Of a DNA stretch of 64,000 nucleotides, positions 13,601 through 25,634 are shown one piece after another. Both the position numbers and the translations under genes were made by a program. Source of the DNA: Neodiprion pinetum. Its lineage: Eukaryota; Arthropoda; Insecta; Hymenoptera; Diprionidae. Positions within the stretch are counted from its first letter, which is position 1. Each line of letters starts with the position of its first letter. The DNA is taken from positions 26,638,607 to 26,702,606 of the forward strand of contig NC_060235.2 in NCBI RefSeq assembly GCF_021155775.2. The letters are read 5' to 3'. The notes under the pieces are model-generated. The model was given only the letters and a program-made list of their open reading frames with translations, ran no database searches and had not been told where the DNA came from.

Positions 13601-15982
13601 TGGTTACCTTAGTACCAGTTGCAGCCGCATACTCTTTGTGTGCAAACTGAGGTTGTACGGCCACAAATGGTACAGCGGACAAACGCTAATTTTCAAACAA
13701 TGAAATGTAATCGATGAATCGGAAACTTGTGTTAAAAAAAAAAAAAACTTTGACGAAGCTGGAGTTTGATCGCGAATTGAGTGGAACCGAGGAGATAGAA
13801 AGTAAAATTGATCGACACAGGCTATGATAAAAATATCGCAAACGGCGTATCTTGTACTCTAGGGGAGGATCGATCTACCGTACCAATAAATCGGCCGATC
13901 TTTCCCGCGCTTATCCCCACCGCGAGGATGCTCTATTACGGGAATTTTCAACGACCATTCGTAAGTAGTACACGGTACCGTTGACTTGCCAGGCAACCAC
14001 TTTTCCCACCGTCCGTTTGTCTAACTGTAACGGCGTCGTCGCTGAGAAATAGAGACAGAGAGACGGAGAGAGCGAGACGTCGGAGTTTTGGAAGGGATCT
14101 CTCGTGACGTCGGCCGAACCGGGAATCGGCGATTATGTAAGGCAATAACTGTTCTTGCCGGTCACGACGCGAGTTGCAAAAACCATTTTGCGCTTTTTTT
14201 TTAAATCTTCGTTTCTTTCTTCGACGTCCTTTTCTCGGATGCTCGCAGCGGTTTGCACGTGCAAATTCACGATCCCAGTACATTCATGGGTCAATTTTTT
14301 CTCAGTCATGCTTATTCGTTATTATATATATACATATCCGTTCTGTGTACAGGGTACATATAGATTTGACACAGTTCTATGAGAACAATATTTGAACAGC
14401 TGGTCTTCGTGTCATGTGCCCACTTCGTACGTGTAGGTGAAGGCACGTATATGGGCTTTTGATTGAAAAATTAATTAAGTGATCGGTGGTGCGGACATTA
14501 TTACATATTACACGTCATACCTACCCACGCAATTTAAGCTACATTTATTAGTTTTTTTTTTTTTCTTCCACGAATTCATCACGCGGTATATAAGATATAA
14601 TACAATCATTTCACATACTATACGTGCATGAAATCCCGTACGAGGATGCTGACTTTCGTTCGCTTTATAGTCGCATTTACAACCATTTATAACCGTCTCA
14701 ATTTGTTCGGATTATTTTCTCAACTACACATGTGATATACTCCCAAGAATTTATGCTGATTCGCATGTCAAATTGGGCAAACGGTATTATCCAGAGTCAT
14801 TCATATTCCACGCACGTTTTCGTTCGCGGATATTAAAACGACCAGACTTTACCGTATCTCGTTTCGGTATATCCGAACGATCATATCAATTAACCGATCA
14901 TAACGTAACGTCTAATTGCCGAGCATTTAGTCGTAAGTTGCATAGCTTGGCTCTACAGGATTGAACAACTCCAATTTTTCATCACTTGCATCCAATTCGC
15001 GAATATTTTTATAAGAAGAAAAGAAATTATCAGCTGCAAGTTTGGGATTGTTCGAATTCTTGTTTAGATGCTTTCTTCCGTTTCATTACTACATATTTCA
15101 AATCTACGAACCGGTGAACGGTGTGTTTCTTCCGCTTTCCGTAAATAATACACCACCGTGCACTGCCATTCGAACAATCGATCGTCGAGTAGACTTCAAG
15201 AAGATATCCAACCTGAAAGTTCTACCAGGCTAAATTGATGCTCGCAATGGCTATTTTATACATGGCAGAAATGCAAATTTATCAGAATCAGTAAAGGACT
15301 TTTTTTTTTTTTTTTATAATTAATGCATACGTTCCATTCGTCCATATTTGATGCAACGAATGAAATAATCGACACCGTAATCACTGATTCAAATAAAGTG
15401 TACAAATAACGTCCGATTTAAATGTATACAAGTTTCAGCTAAGCGTGATCATTCTGTAAATTTCTGTAGATCCTTGGCTATAGACACTTATCGAATACTT
15501 GGATTACGTAAAGAAAAAAAAAACTTTCGCCTTTATTACGCAGACTTTAAATAGTATAAAAGGAGTCATTACAGAAGCCGAGTGTTTGCTGAGGTCTGTG
15601 CGAGTTGAAAGATGTCTCGAACGTTTCTGTACCTGCGGCTGCATCTGCACCAAGTGGACCTTTTACCTTTGCGTTTAAAATTTTTTGGCACAATATTCCG
15701 TTTCTAGAGAAATACGGATCGGTAGACCGGTAAACGAAGGCTTCCTCGAAGGTTTTTCTCCCCTCTATTTTAATGTTTACAATGCGAATCGACGCGACGC
15801 TGAGGAGATTGTGCGACTCTGAATGGCTTCGGGCTTCAGCAGTTGAAAGGCACTGTGTAATAAGCGGCTCGTGATTCAAAATCTTTGGCTAATATCGACC
15901 CCGCCCCTTTATCGATGAGAACCCGGACTCCAACGCGCCGAGAAAAACAATCACTTACCGCGCGACAGATGAAAAGTGGTAC
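7676..15982 (+). other. Large intron of distal isoform, first part
   Basis: The intron begins at the GTACTT donor after the distal exon. I see no exon that fits phase 1 and no recognisable transposon protein. CpG-richer patches occur at about 9090-9570 and 13060-13480, where open frames appear on both strands, consistent with composition rather than genes. Poly-A/T tracts and TA-rich runs are scattered through it. Confidence 0.55.
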
Positions 15983-16642
15983 GTGTCATACACGGAATGG
16001 CTGGTGCAACGGAGCTCGAGGGTAGAATGGACCACGGATAGAGTGCCCGAGGCCTTTGGTCTTACGGAAAGTGATTCCGACTCTCAGCCGGTGGTGAAAA
16101 AACAGCCTGCCTGTTTCGGAGGGATGAATTTCGTCACGGTTCCAAATAAATTGACGCGTGATTGCTTGAGGGACTCGATGGAAAGGCTGCTAATTCCATG
16201 CCGTATCAATTATGGGAAATCTCATCATCCAACGGCGAGGGTGAAGCATCGGATCAAACGCGTTGTCACGCGATCCTCACGATTTTCAAAACCGTATATT
16301 TTGACGCATCCCCCAAACTGCTTGATTCTTTTTTCTTTTGAAATTGGATCGGAAGCGGAATTGAGTCGATCAGGTTTCGCTAATCAAACCTATGTAGACT
16401 TGCTCCTGATGCAGCCTGTTTTCAATTTATTACTTACATTATACGAACAGATAAGTTCGATTCGATTCTTTGAATGTGGTATAGCTACAGCGCAAAAAAT
16501 TACGTATTATGATACGATTTTTTTGGCACTCTATCCTTCTGTTTTTCAAACTATGGCCTCATGCCACAAGCCGCAGAAACATAGGAAAGAAATTCGTACC
16601 TGCAACGCCAGCTGTTTGTTCTACCGTTTCATTGTTTCGTAA
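15983..16642 (+). other. Longest open reading frame of the window, coding status doubtful
   Basis: An uninterrupted frame of 219 codons starting at GTG; the first in-frame ATG is at about residue 48. The first half (to about residue 95) is GC-richer and charged; the second half is AT-rich and hydrophobic. I recognise no domain, and no convincing acceptor or donor marks it as an exon. On the opposite strand just downstream (15547-15879) there is another 110-codon frame. It could be a remnant of a transposable element, a nested lineage-specific gene or a chance frame. It is listed because its length is unusual for this window. Confidence 0.15.
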
Positions 16643-16907
16643 TTGGGTTTTAGGATGATAGAATCTAGGACTCATTACATGAGCCGATGTTGACTTTTCG
16701 TTAATGCATACACTGTAACTGTACGAAATATTTTCACGAACAAAACTTGACCTCGGATTATTCGGGAAAATAATCGAGGAATGAAAATCGCGATTAATTT
16801 TAACTTCTATTAAATTTGTTGCAGACATTTTTGTGGCGACTGAATCTATCGCTCGATCTATATTACTTCGCGGCGTAATCCGTAAACTAGCTTTTATTAG
16901 TTCTTAA

Positions 16908-17292
16908 GGGGGTGGGGGGGGGGTTAATTCGGTCAAAAAATGGCACATTTTTATGAATTTTTATTGAATAGACAATTAATATAAATAACGTTATCCCAGT
17001 GGGGTATTATCAAGTCACATTTGGAGAATACTCTGTGAAATTTTCGTGAAAAAATATAAAGATTAGAGCCAGTGGCAGCAACTCTTGTCAGACACCTCGG
17101 AAAAAAAGCCTTTTGCGGTGGACATCAGAACTCAAGACTGGATCATGTAAAACACAAAAACCAAAGCGATTCTTTTAGTTTACAAGTTTATCTAGGTAAC
17201 CCTGTCGAGAAATTTTTTTTTTCATTTTTGGATTTGTGGTGGCATTCTAATGTCAAAAACCCGATTTTCCCCCTTCCCCGACCCCCCCCTCT
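16908..17292. mobile_element. MITE-like element with G-rich terminal inverted repeats
   Basis: The left end reads TAA then a G-rich run and TTCGGTCAAAAAATGGCA. The right end, read in reverse complement, is G-rich and then GGGGAAAATCGGG and TTTTTGAC, followed on the plus strand by TAA (17293-17295). The ends are imperfect inverted repeats of about 30 bases, flanked on both sides by TAA, as expected for a PIF/Harbinger-type three-base target duplication. The interior holds a 151-codon GTG-initiated frame (17072-17527) that runs out past the element end and has no recognised domain, so I regard it as spurious. The poor match between ends makes the exact borders uncertain. Confidence 0.45.
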
Positions 17293-17681
17293 TAAACATT
17301 CGCGAGTACAAATCGACCGATGGTTTGTTCCGATTAACGGTCAGGCCGCTGCAACTACTCAACAAAAGTCTATAATAGATCATCTAAAGTTGCTCGTAAT
17401 TGTGAAAAAAAATGTTTCCGTACCCGAGGCTACATGGCATAAGTATATGACTTGGAAGTCTACGCCGACACAGAACTGTGTCTTGCACCTGTACCTGTAC
17501 TTTGAATTAAATTTTATGGCTACCTGATGTCATTACCTGTCAAGGCATAGACGTGAAGTATACTGCAGTACGAGTACCAACAGACGTTTATATGCATAGA
17601 ACGGCGACCGTATATCACATGCGTTTTGGGTAAAAATCAGCTGTAAGAAACCGTCATTGATCGATCATTTTTTAACATGTT

Positions 17682-17707
17682 ATTCTTTCCTTTTTTCACA
17701 GGTGAGT
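17682..17707 (+). other. Candidate recursive splice (ratchet) site
   Basis: A pyrimidine tract (TTCTTTCCTTTTTTCACAG) is followed without a gap by GTGAGT, so a strong 3' splice site abuts a strong 5' splice site at 17701/17702. A branch-point-like TTTTAAC lies about 30 bases upstream (17670-17676). This is the arrangement described for recursive splicing in long Drosophila introns, where a zero-length exon lets the intron be removed in steps. It sits about 10 kb into the distal isoform's intron, which extends past 56 kb. Use in vivo is inferred. Confidence 0.55.
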
Positions 17708-17771
17708 CAATTTAATGCCCATTCCCAGTTTCATCGCTGCGAAATACTAATTCCAGCAATCGGTTGCGGAG
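17702..17771 (+). other. 70-base pseudo-exon (RS-exon) attached to the ratchet site
   Basis: Between the acceptor at 17701 and a second strong donor (GCGGAG|GTGAGT at 17771/17772) lies a 70-base exon-like segment. If joined to the phase-1 distal exon it would read into a TAA within four codons, so inclusion would terminate the protein. Only one frame is open, entering in phase 0 and leaving in phase 1. This matches an RS-exon, used for exon definition and then removed by its own 5' site, though a regulated poison exon or untranslated alternative exon is equally possible. Confidence 0.4.
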
Positions 17772-20700
17772 GTGAGTAATTTGACGACTGTTATCAGCTG
17801 TAAAAACTGCGCAGCCGCGTGTCGCTACGTTGTGTATTTATAAGGTTTGAATTGGCCAGCATATTCGAGAGGGTGAAAGGGAAATGGATACCCAAATCGC
17901 CTCGCTAAACTGAACCAGAGAGAAAAAATGTTTGCGATAAATTTGGTACTTGGTTTAAATCTTTCTCGAACTCGAGTCGCCATTATTGTTGCGAACGTGG
18001 CGAGTTTGCTATTCGAAAAACGACCCTGTTTATGTCTCGGTTCATCAATTTCTTAAGCCAAGAATTGCAATTTTTTTTTTCTTTGTCTCTCCTTTTCTCC
18101 AGGATTGCTCACTTCCAGCACTTTCTTAACGCGAAAGTTAGACCTAATCCTCAACTTGTGTCGCGCCGGACATGCGCGTTAAACAGAATCCCTAAACTTC
18201 CCGCTTTGACTTTCGATTGTGCCCGGGTATTACGTGTTAATCGTCTAAAACGAGTCGATCAGCGGCTCGGATTGCCCCTTGGCAAGCAAGCATTTGCGGC
18301 CTACGTGGCGGGCAGGTAGGTATTCATGTTCGTACTCACACGTGTGTGAGCAAGAAGGAGTCAAGCCATCTGTTAAGCCGGTCCTGCAGATCGTGAGCTT
18401 TCTTCGCCCCGGGCATCGAACTGTTTCCGGGCCTCACCGAAGAGAACGTCATTTTTTCTATATACGTCCCATAGAGTCGTGTACATGTTAAAAGATACAC
18501 CAATACATATGTTCGCCAACTTCCCTCCAACCGGGCACATACAGGGTGTCCAGTCTTAATTTCCCTTGGCGAGTACGATATCGGTACATCCGTTTCCATT
18601 ACCTCAACAACAGCTCTATTAGATGCTTTCAATTCAGGGCTACACTTTGTTTCCTTCGAGCAAAGTTTAGACATTAGTTTTTTTCCTGCAAATCCCTACC
18701 GAGGTAGAAGATTTATAGCTCGAGTCGAAGGGGTGCTTTACAGTACGTGACTATTTCCCATTCGAATAAGATTCAAGAAACGGTGATTTTCCATTCTCTG
18801 CATGAAATTTTTCTAAATATCTGTCAGTTCGGTATTAGGTACACAGATATAAAAATGTGGATAGATAAATTATCTTAAAAAAGAATGATTTTTATTTTTT
18901 ACACCTCGGGGCAACTAGAAACGGAGTGTCAGAAAAATCAGGACTGAAAACGATGTGTTATTATTTACACGAAAATGAAGTCGTTTGACTGTCAGACCAT
19001 AATTGGAAAATTCCGCGGAGAAACTGGAACGATTACTCGTGCACACGTTCAGTTAAAAACACTATACTTTAGGAAAATTTTTAGTTCGGAAAAATCTAAT
19101 GCTTACACCGCCTAGTAAGGCCGAAAAAAATATTACCCTGATCTGAAACAGTCCAAGGTTTATACGCCAGCACATTTTTGTCGGTCAAATTCTTTTTCGT
19201 TTCCTGTCTATCATCGACATGTGGATCACTTTTATCGGTTCCCATTACCTGCAAGTCAGGCACTACTGTTACAAAATTGCAAATTTATCGAAAACTTCAA
19301 AGCAAACATCTCAACCACTCTTGATAGACTTGGCGTATAAAGAGTGAAGAGGTGCAAGCTTATGAAATCCATGTGTTGGATCGGGTGGCCGAACGGTCAA
19401 CACTAATTATATGAATTTTTTTGGTCCAGCCTAATCCGCTAAGGTTTCTTCGTGCAAAGCCAATGAAACGTTTGAAAAGATACTTCCATACAGACAAGCA
19501 CTGGTTCCTATTTGAACATATAGGGTTACTACGTAATACGTGTACTGTACGTTTGAGAAATTCCAAGTGAAGAAATAATTTCCAAATATCAGAAAAGCTT
19601 AGCGTCAACTGCGGTAAAAGCAAACTCATTTCGTCGAGGCTGCTCTGCGGAAAGTCGGAGCTTTTGATCGCAAACAGAATGAGTTCAACGCGCCACATGG
19701 TTGAATAAAAATGGAACACACTGTACATGCGCGTATATCCGTACACACGGTGAATGTTCGCACGTGTACATTGTAAGTACGAGTGAACCGCATAAATGTA
19801 TTCGCCAAGAAACGAGTTACGCAACTTGCGAAAACTAACTGCGTCGTTCGTTTATTGCGATATTATAGCCAGGCCCCGCGGTTGTTCGCGCAAGGACTAT
19901 TTCGAAGTTTCACAAAGTGCGTGCGGTGCTTCATCATCAACACACTTGCCATCCACATCCACAAACCCGTGTACAAGCCGGAGAACTACCGGTAAGCGAT
20001 GTGTGTTTCAAAATTTTGCATCATCTTCAAAAGCGTGCACTCCGCAACGCTCCACGAGTCGAAGGTCGTAGAAAAAAAAAAACTCTTAGTTCCTACTTCA
20101 GAATATAAATAACTTTCATTTAGATAAATGAACGCGAAATGGGTAAATGTGCTCGATAAAATTCGCCAAGCTAATGGATGCAATGATCATCGGCCGAAGG
20201 AACAGTCGCGTCCATCCTGAACCACTGATTAAAGTTTTGTGAGTTGGTATATCAGGATATCGATCAACAACTGTTAACCACGCATTAACGTTTAAAATAT
20301 CAGGGATTCGCCGTATCAAAGAGGTTTCCAAACACTCAGGTGGGGGGTGGATCGGCAGGAGCTAACGAGGCAAGATCAACTTCCGCTGAATGCCGGCGTT
20401 TTTACAATATTTCACCTTCCGTCGTCGTGACTTGAAGGACTGCCGTTTGCGAAAGGAGTTTTCTACTCGTATGGTTGGTAAACTGCGCCGCGTTCAATTC
20501 AATGGTTTCTAGCATTGTTTCGTGATGTAACGCCCCCGCGAAGTGCAAACTTCCGCTTATGAAATCTCACATTCAGCCGGGGAAGTTGGAGCTCGGGAGA
20601 TTCGAACGTCGCCGCTACAGCTTCTCAACGACGGTCTTCTCGTTGAAACGGTTCCAACTGACGAGCAATTTCACGTGTAATAGGTACGGTTTTTTACGTA

Positions 20701-22617
20701 CAGTCCCTTTTCAATTTCAATCTAATTCCGAAACATCGATCCTCTTTCGTACCGTTTGCGTAACGTCGTCTCGTAAAAACTGACGCAACTCTTCACGGTG
20801 GACGATTTTTCGAAAACTTTATTATTAGACAAACGTTTCGCGGGGTCCGAGTTATTTTTTATTCCATTTTCATTAATGGAATACGGACAACCTCTTGGCA
20901 TTGAAAGATTATTGAAACAAGAGCAAAAGATCGTAGAATTGTGAGATGAGCTGCGAATGCTCTTCAACAAACTGTTATCCAAAATGTGAACACAGTTTTT
21001 ATTGCAGTATTTACGGTCGTTTCCGTGAAAGTGGACAACTTGTCAAAGCAGAGATTTATATTTTCTTGAATCTTCTCTGAGGAGACAGAATAAACGGGAG
21101 GAAAAGTTCACATTTTAAAAAGCAGCCCCATGAATCAAACGGTGATTTGCAAATCTCAGAGGCCAATGGGTCAGAATTTTATCGACGGTATAGCTGCAGA
21201 CGCTGAAGTCGCATTTATCGCGTCGATCAAGCAGTTCTTACCAAATTTGGTATAGAAGAAACGTTCTCTCGAGATATTATCGCGGCGAGATCCGCCTTGA
21301 GATGTTGGATACCTTGTACTAATAGTAAGCGATTTAGAATCAAATAACAAGCCTAATTTAGTTCATCCGTGCCTTCTGACAATGAGAAGATGATCTCATG
21401 TTACCGGTGTTTGTCGATAATAATTATCTTAGCTAAATTACCCACATCTTCCATTTTTATATTATTATCTACATAGATCTGTTGTTCATATTTGTTCTTT
21501 TTACGGTATAACAATGACTAAACTGCTCACTGTAATTTATTGGCGATGCTATCCGGAATCGAGACTATAACAATATAATGTTGGGGTAATAAGTAATTTA
21601 ATAAAAACGTATTTCATAAAAAAAAAAATCGCTTATCGCAATCCACTATACCGAAAAAGGATTGTTTGACCCGAACAAATACATTTGGGCGGGTGGTGAA
21701 AAAATTATTCTGTTACCTGAACTAAATCTCACTTGATCTCGCCAAATCTTTCGTTCTTTCGTAAAATCTATTCTATTTACTTTTTAGCACCAAGTGCTTC
21801 CTCGACTTGGTAAAAACTTACAACAAGTAGTAAGAACCAGGAACAACATCGTATTTTTTACCAATCGCAATGAAATATTTTATTGAACGAACAAAATTAA
21901 CTTTCTTTATTTCATTACCTTAAGACTCTGCCGTTTCTATCGTTATCCTTATAATTATCTGGACGAAAATGGAGCTGAATGGAAACGATTATCAAGCCGA
22001 TGAATAAGCGCTCTGTCGTTCAAATCCTAGAAGCACCGAGACTAATCAAAACACACGTAGACGCATTCGTAGATGTTTTGCGCTCCAGGCAGCAGGTCAC
22101 CTACAATAACAATCGTAACTCGCTGCACAATAAAATAACCATTAGTGACACGTACCGCCCGCACTGCTGTCACTCGTTACGTAGATACCGTGAAATTATT
22201 TTGATACGGGATGATCGCTTGCGTCGGTTGTCTCTTGCATCAGCCTGCAAACAGTCGAGTTCGTAGGTGCAGCACTGTTAAAAACGATTTACGTATGGAA
22301 ATATTTACAGTCTGGTTAAAAAAATTATGACAGAAATTCACGTATTTTTCGCACTGATTTTATGCCGTGTGTTATATTTGTTACGAGTGCATAAATAGTG
22401 GTGGAATCGAATCGAATACATATTAGAATATTCGACGGATTTGAATAATCAGAATACATTTAATCATTCTAGTAATTCGAATGTCTAATTCAAATTATTA
22501 TAATTATTGAATTCAAATCTCAAATTCTCTACTTTTCTCTTATTTTTAAAGCACTAACGATTAGTCAAATGGAAAGGATGACTGTTATAAAAAATCTTGT
22601 CAGGAAGTTGAATGTAA
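17772..22617 (+). other. Intron, nothing firm recognised
   Basis: Non-coding intron of the distal isoform. Two open frames here end at plausible donors (one at 19796-19991 is discussed as a finding). The 154-codon frame on the minus strand at 19360-19824 has no recognised domain and is treated as chance. An ACAGGGTGTCCAGTCTT motif at 18541-18557 resembles ends of some transposons, but no partner end was found. Confidence 0.45.
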
Positions 22618-22920
22618 GGGGCCATCCATAAATTACGCCACACGTTAATGGGGGGGGGGTATCACCGTAATGTGACATAGTCGGACAAGGGGCAGGGGGG
22701 GTCAAAAGCTTTGTAACGTCACATGTTAAAATTTAAAATACTAAAATACGAAATTTATATATAAAGATTATTTGATAAAAATAAGAAAAAAATTAAAATA
22801 ACTATTTTCTTTTGATTATTTTTAAATAAATGCATAAGTTTGAAAAATTTTTGACATCACATCAGGGGGGAGGGGTTTAAAAGTTCTAAAATTCGTGTGA
22901 CGTAATTTATGGATGGCCCC
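22618..22920. mobile_element. Intact PIF/Harbinger-like MITE, 303 bases
   Basis: The two ends are near-perfect inverted repeats of about 27 bases: GGGGCCATCCATAAATTACG on the left and its complement at the right end (22893-22920), with one mismatch in the first 25. TAA flanks both sides (22615-22617 and 22921-22923) as a three-base target-site duplication, the hallmark of PIF/Harbinger elements. The interior is AT-rich with G-rich subterminal runs and no open frame, so it is non-autonomous and would have been moved by a transposase encoded elsewhere. The good match of the ends suggests fairly recent insertion. Confidence 0.85.
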
Positions 22921-23535
22921 TAATTCACGTAAGACTTTGTCAAAATTATACAAAGAAATTAAAAGAATTTATACACGGATGGCGCGAATAGATTGACTAA
23001 GATTTCGTTATTGGCTAAGGAGACCAGTTTAATTTTTCGAAAACATCGGATTATTTATTGAATGAGAATTACTGAAATCATTTTAATGTGCAAGTACATC
23101 AAACAGCGAAACAAATTTATTTCAACGAAAAGTAGCGAATTTATTTCCAGAAACGTTATTTGACAGCCTTAGAAACCGCTGGTTATTCTCCCACAATGGA
23201 TCAGTGTAAATTTACTGACTTATCACGTATTTTGTGTCGAGGTCTTGATGTATGGTTAATAAATTTCAGTGAAAATAAATTCAATTCACTGAAGTTTAAT
23301 TGTAGGGTTCTGATTTAAAGGGTAAATCGAAAATTCCATAGTTATGATTGATTTCTGAAGAACCTAATTTCTTAAAAAATGATCCCAAGTTTTGTGCATT
23401 GCTGTCAACTAAATTTCACAACCAACACAAGTGACTCTGTCGTGTAAGATAATTCCCCGTTATAACTTGCCAATTGTACCCAAGATTTTGATATAGTGAA
23501 AAAATTTAACGTTTCGTATATTAAAAAAACTGTAA

Positions 23536-23563
23536 TTTTCTCGCACTGTTTATTCAGGTGCGT
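23536..23563 (+). other. Second ratchet-like splice junction
   Basis: A pyrimidine-biased run ending TTTATTCAG directly abuts GTGCGT at 23557/23558, again joining an acceptor to a donor with no exon between. The tract is weaker than at 17701 and GTGCGT is a less common donor, so this is only a candidate. Confidence 0.3.
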
Positions 23564-25176
23564 ATATTTTTGATCAAAGTGAGAAGGTTATCGGTGTCGA
23601 TCATCGTCGAAATCGTCACGGCAGATATTCCAACATCATTGCATGCAATCGGCGATTTATCCTGCGACTTGTCATGCTTTGATTGAAAAATGTACATTTC
23701 ATTTAATATGCGTGCGTAAACACGCTCTGCTCTCCTCCACGTGTTTGTAGCGATCGTAATGCGTTTCCGTTAATGACTCGCTACTTTTTTTCTTTCTCTC
23801 TATGTATACCGCAACGTATATACGAGACGTATATTTTTCTTTTTGCCCAAGTTTCGTTTCCCACGTCAAATATATTAAATAGGTTACGCATAAGTGGGTG
23901 TGAGTGCGTATTTAGACAAGCGTGTATATCTTCTTTTTCTTTGGGGTATAGCTGAAGTGTCCGAATAGCGATGATCCGTTGATTTTTGTTCGCTCGGCCT
24001 AATATTCACAGTGAAAATTAAAGTGTAATACACTTCGTCAGCAGATCGGCTTCCTCTCGGGATTGAGAAAAACCAATTCAGATTCGTGTGAAATTTTTTG
24101 TCGTGAAATATTGGTATAAAAGGTTAGTGAATTTGCGTAATGATACTTTTTGTCAATTCAATGAAACAATCCTTAATTGTCTTAAATGATCGGTCGGCCA
24201 CATTGAGATTCCCAAATTTAACTCACTTTTTCATCCCCCCTACTCGCGTGTACTCCTTTAGCGAAAAAGTATTGAATTTCGACTCGCCAACTTCCTTCAA
24301 TCGTTATCTCACGCATGCCAGGAGATAAAAGTCTATCGTCCTGAGGAATAAAAACGTTGGACCAGGAAGTGATGGACTCGGTTATGCAATCGGTGCGGAA
24401 CAACGCCCTCCGTTAACCTTTGAAACAGAGATCCATGTCCACCTCGACGTCGATATCGTTACGACGAGACGAGAAGAAAGGGGGCGTATTCCGAACGCCC
24501 AAACAGCTCCGAGGCTTGTTTGTTTAAACTAAATCATTTCACACTTTTCTGCCCCGCACAATACCACGTGCTCCGTATACCGAATGTTGCGAAGCTCGAG
24601 GAGTTACTCGGCGAATAGTAACGCAGGCATCGCTTCGTTTCACCGTAAGTTAAGCGTGAGTTATTGGTTATTACCACCGGTAGTTGGCTGGAAGTTCGTT
24701 ACGGGTACGTACATACATAAGTATATAATGTCTGTGAGAAAAGTGGAGTACTCGCGTATTAGCACGTGGTCAAATGATGTATGTAAAGAGGGTGGCAGGT
24801 GGTAAGTAAGTTGGTAAAACTTCCTCCGTAATGTAGCGTTGCTAATACTCGCAGTTCTGATACGATTTACAACCGATTCAGGTCGACGAAGGAATTATGC
24901 TTCTTACAAATTCATTGCTCTTCTGTGACAAAACTATTCCGTGTAAAAAGAAAGAAAGAGAGAAGAAAAAATACTCGGTACATGACGCCACCTCTGCCAT
25001 GATCTCTACGTAAAACAACGATTTTTCATTTCTATACCACTTGTATCGGTATGATAGATCAGAAAAATTCGCAGCTGGTAGGTATAAAGATTTATTTCGC
25101 GTGTCTTCCGAGCTTGCAGATTATCTTCGCGCCTATTGTTCTTCGAGGCGGAGTTGTTGAGCAACGTGCGGTATAA

Positions 25177-25202
25177 GGATAGGATGGATAGGATGGATAG
25201 GT
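25177..25202. repeat. GGATGGATA-type short tandem repeat
   Basis: About two and a half copies of a ten-base unit (GGATGGATAG) in tandem. Confidence 0.7.
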
Positions 25203-25622
25203 GGGCGCACGGCGTTATACCTGCCGAAAGAATCGATACTATTTCAAGACTTGCACCTACATAGATCCACTGCCAAGAGTAAAGCCAATGGAGCAGCGAA
25301 TCACGAACGGCGGTAGGTATCGACACACGCGTTTCTTACGAGGCTTCTTAGTTTTCTCCATTTTGTTTTTCGACTACTTCTTCTTCACCTGGTCGTAGGA
25401 GACACTTGGTTTAATTTATAAATAAAAGCAACGGTGTTGTAATTATAAATATGGACAATATATCGCCTGCGAGTATTACACGCGTGTGTACGTATAGGTG
25501 TAGGTACGTTATACGCGCTAACGTTAAAAGAAGAAAGATAAAAAATGACGAAGGTGGAGAGAAAATGAGTGCCGGTGGTGAAGAGATGGGCGCAGGAGAA
25601 GGAAGGAAAGAAGAAGGGTGGA

Positions 25623-25634
25623 GGGGGGGGGGGG
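25623..25634. repeat. G homopolymer within purine-rich tract
   Basis: Twelve G in a row at the end of a GA-rich stretch beginning near 25545. The tract is of a kind that could form a triplex or quadruplex, but no function is claimed. Confidence 0.8.

Noticed and set aside
14670..14932. Stop-free plus-strand frame ending at a GTAAGT donor in phase 1
   Set aside because: It has no ATG in frame and no clear acceptor, so neither a first nor an internal exon is supported.
17072..17527. 151-codon GTG-initiated frame across a MITE
   Set aside because: It runs through the interior and one end of a non-autonomous element and out the other side, with no domain.
19360..19824. 154-codon minus-strand frame
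   Set aside because: I checked it for mariner-like transposase motifs and saw none. There is no recognisable domain and no splice signals.
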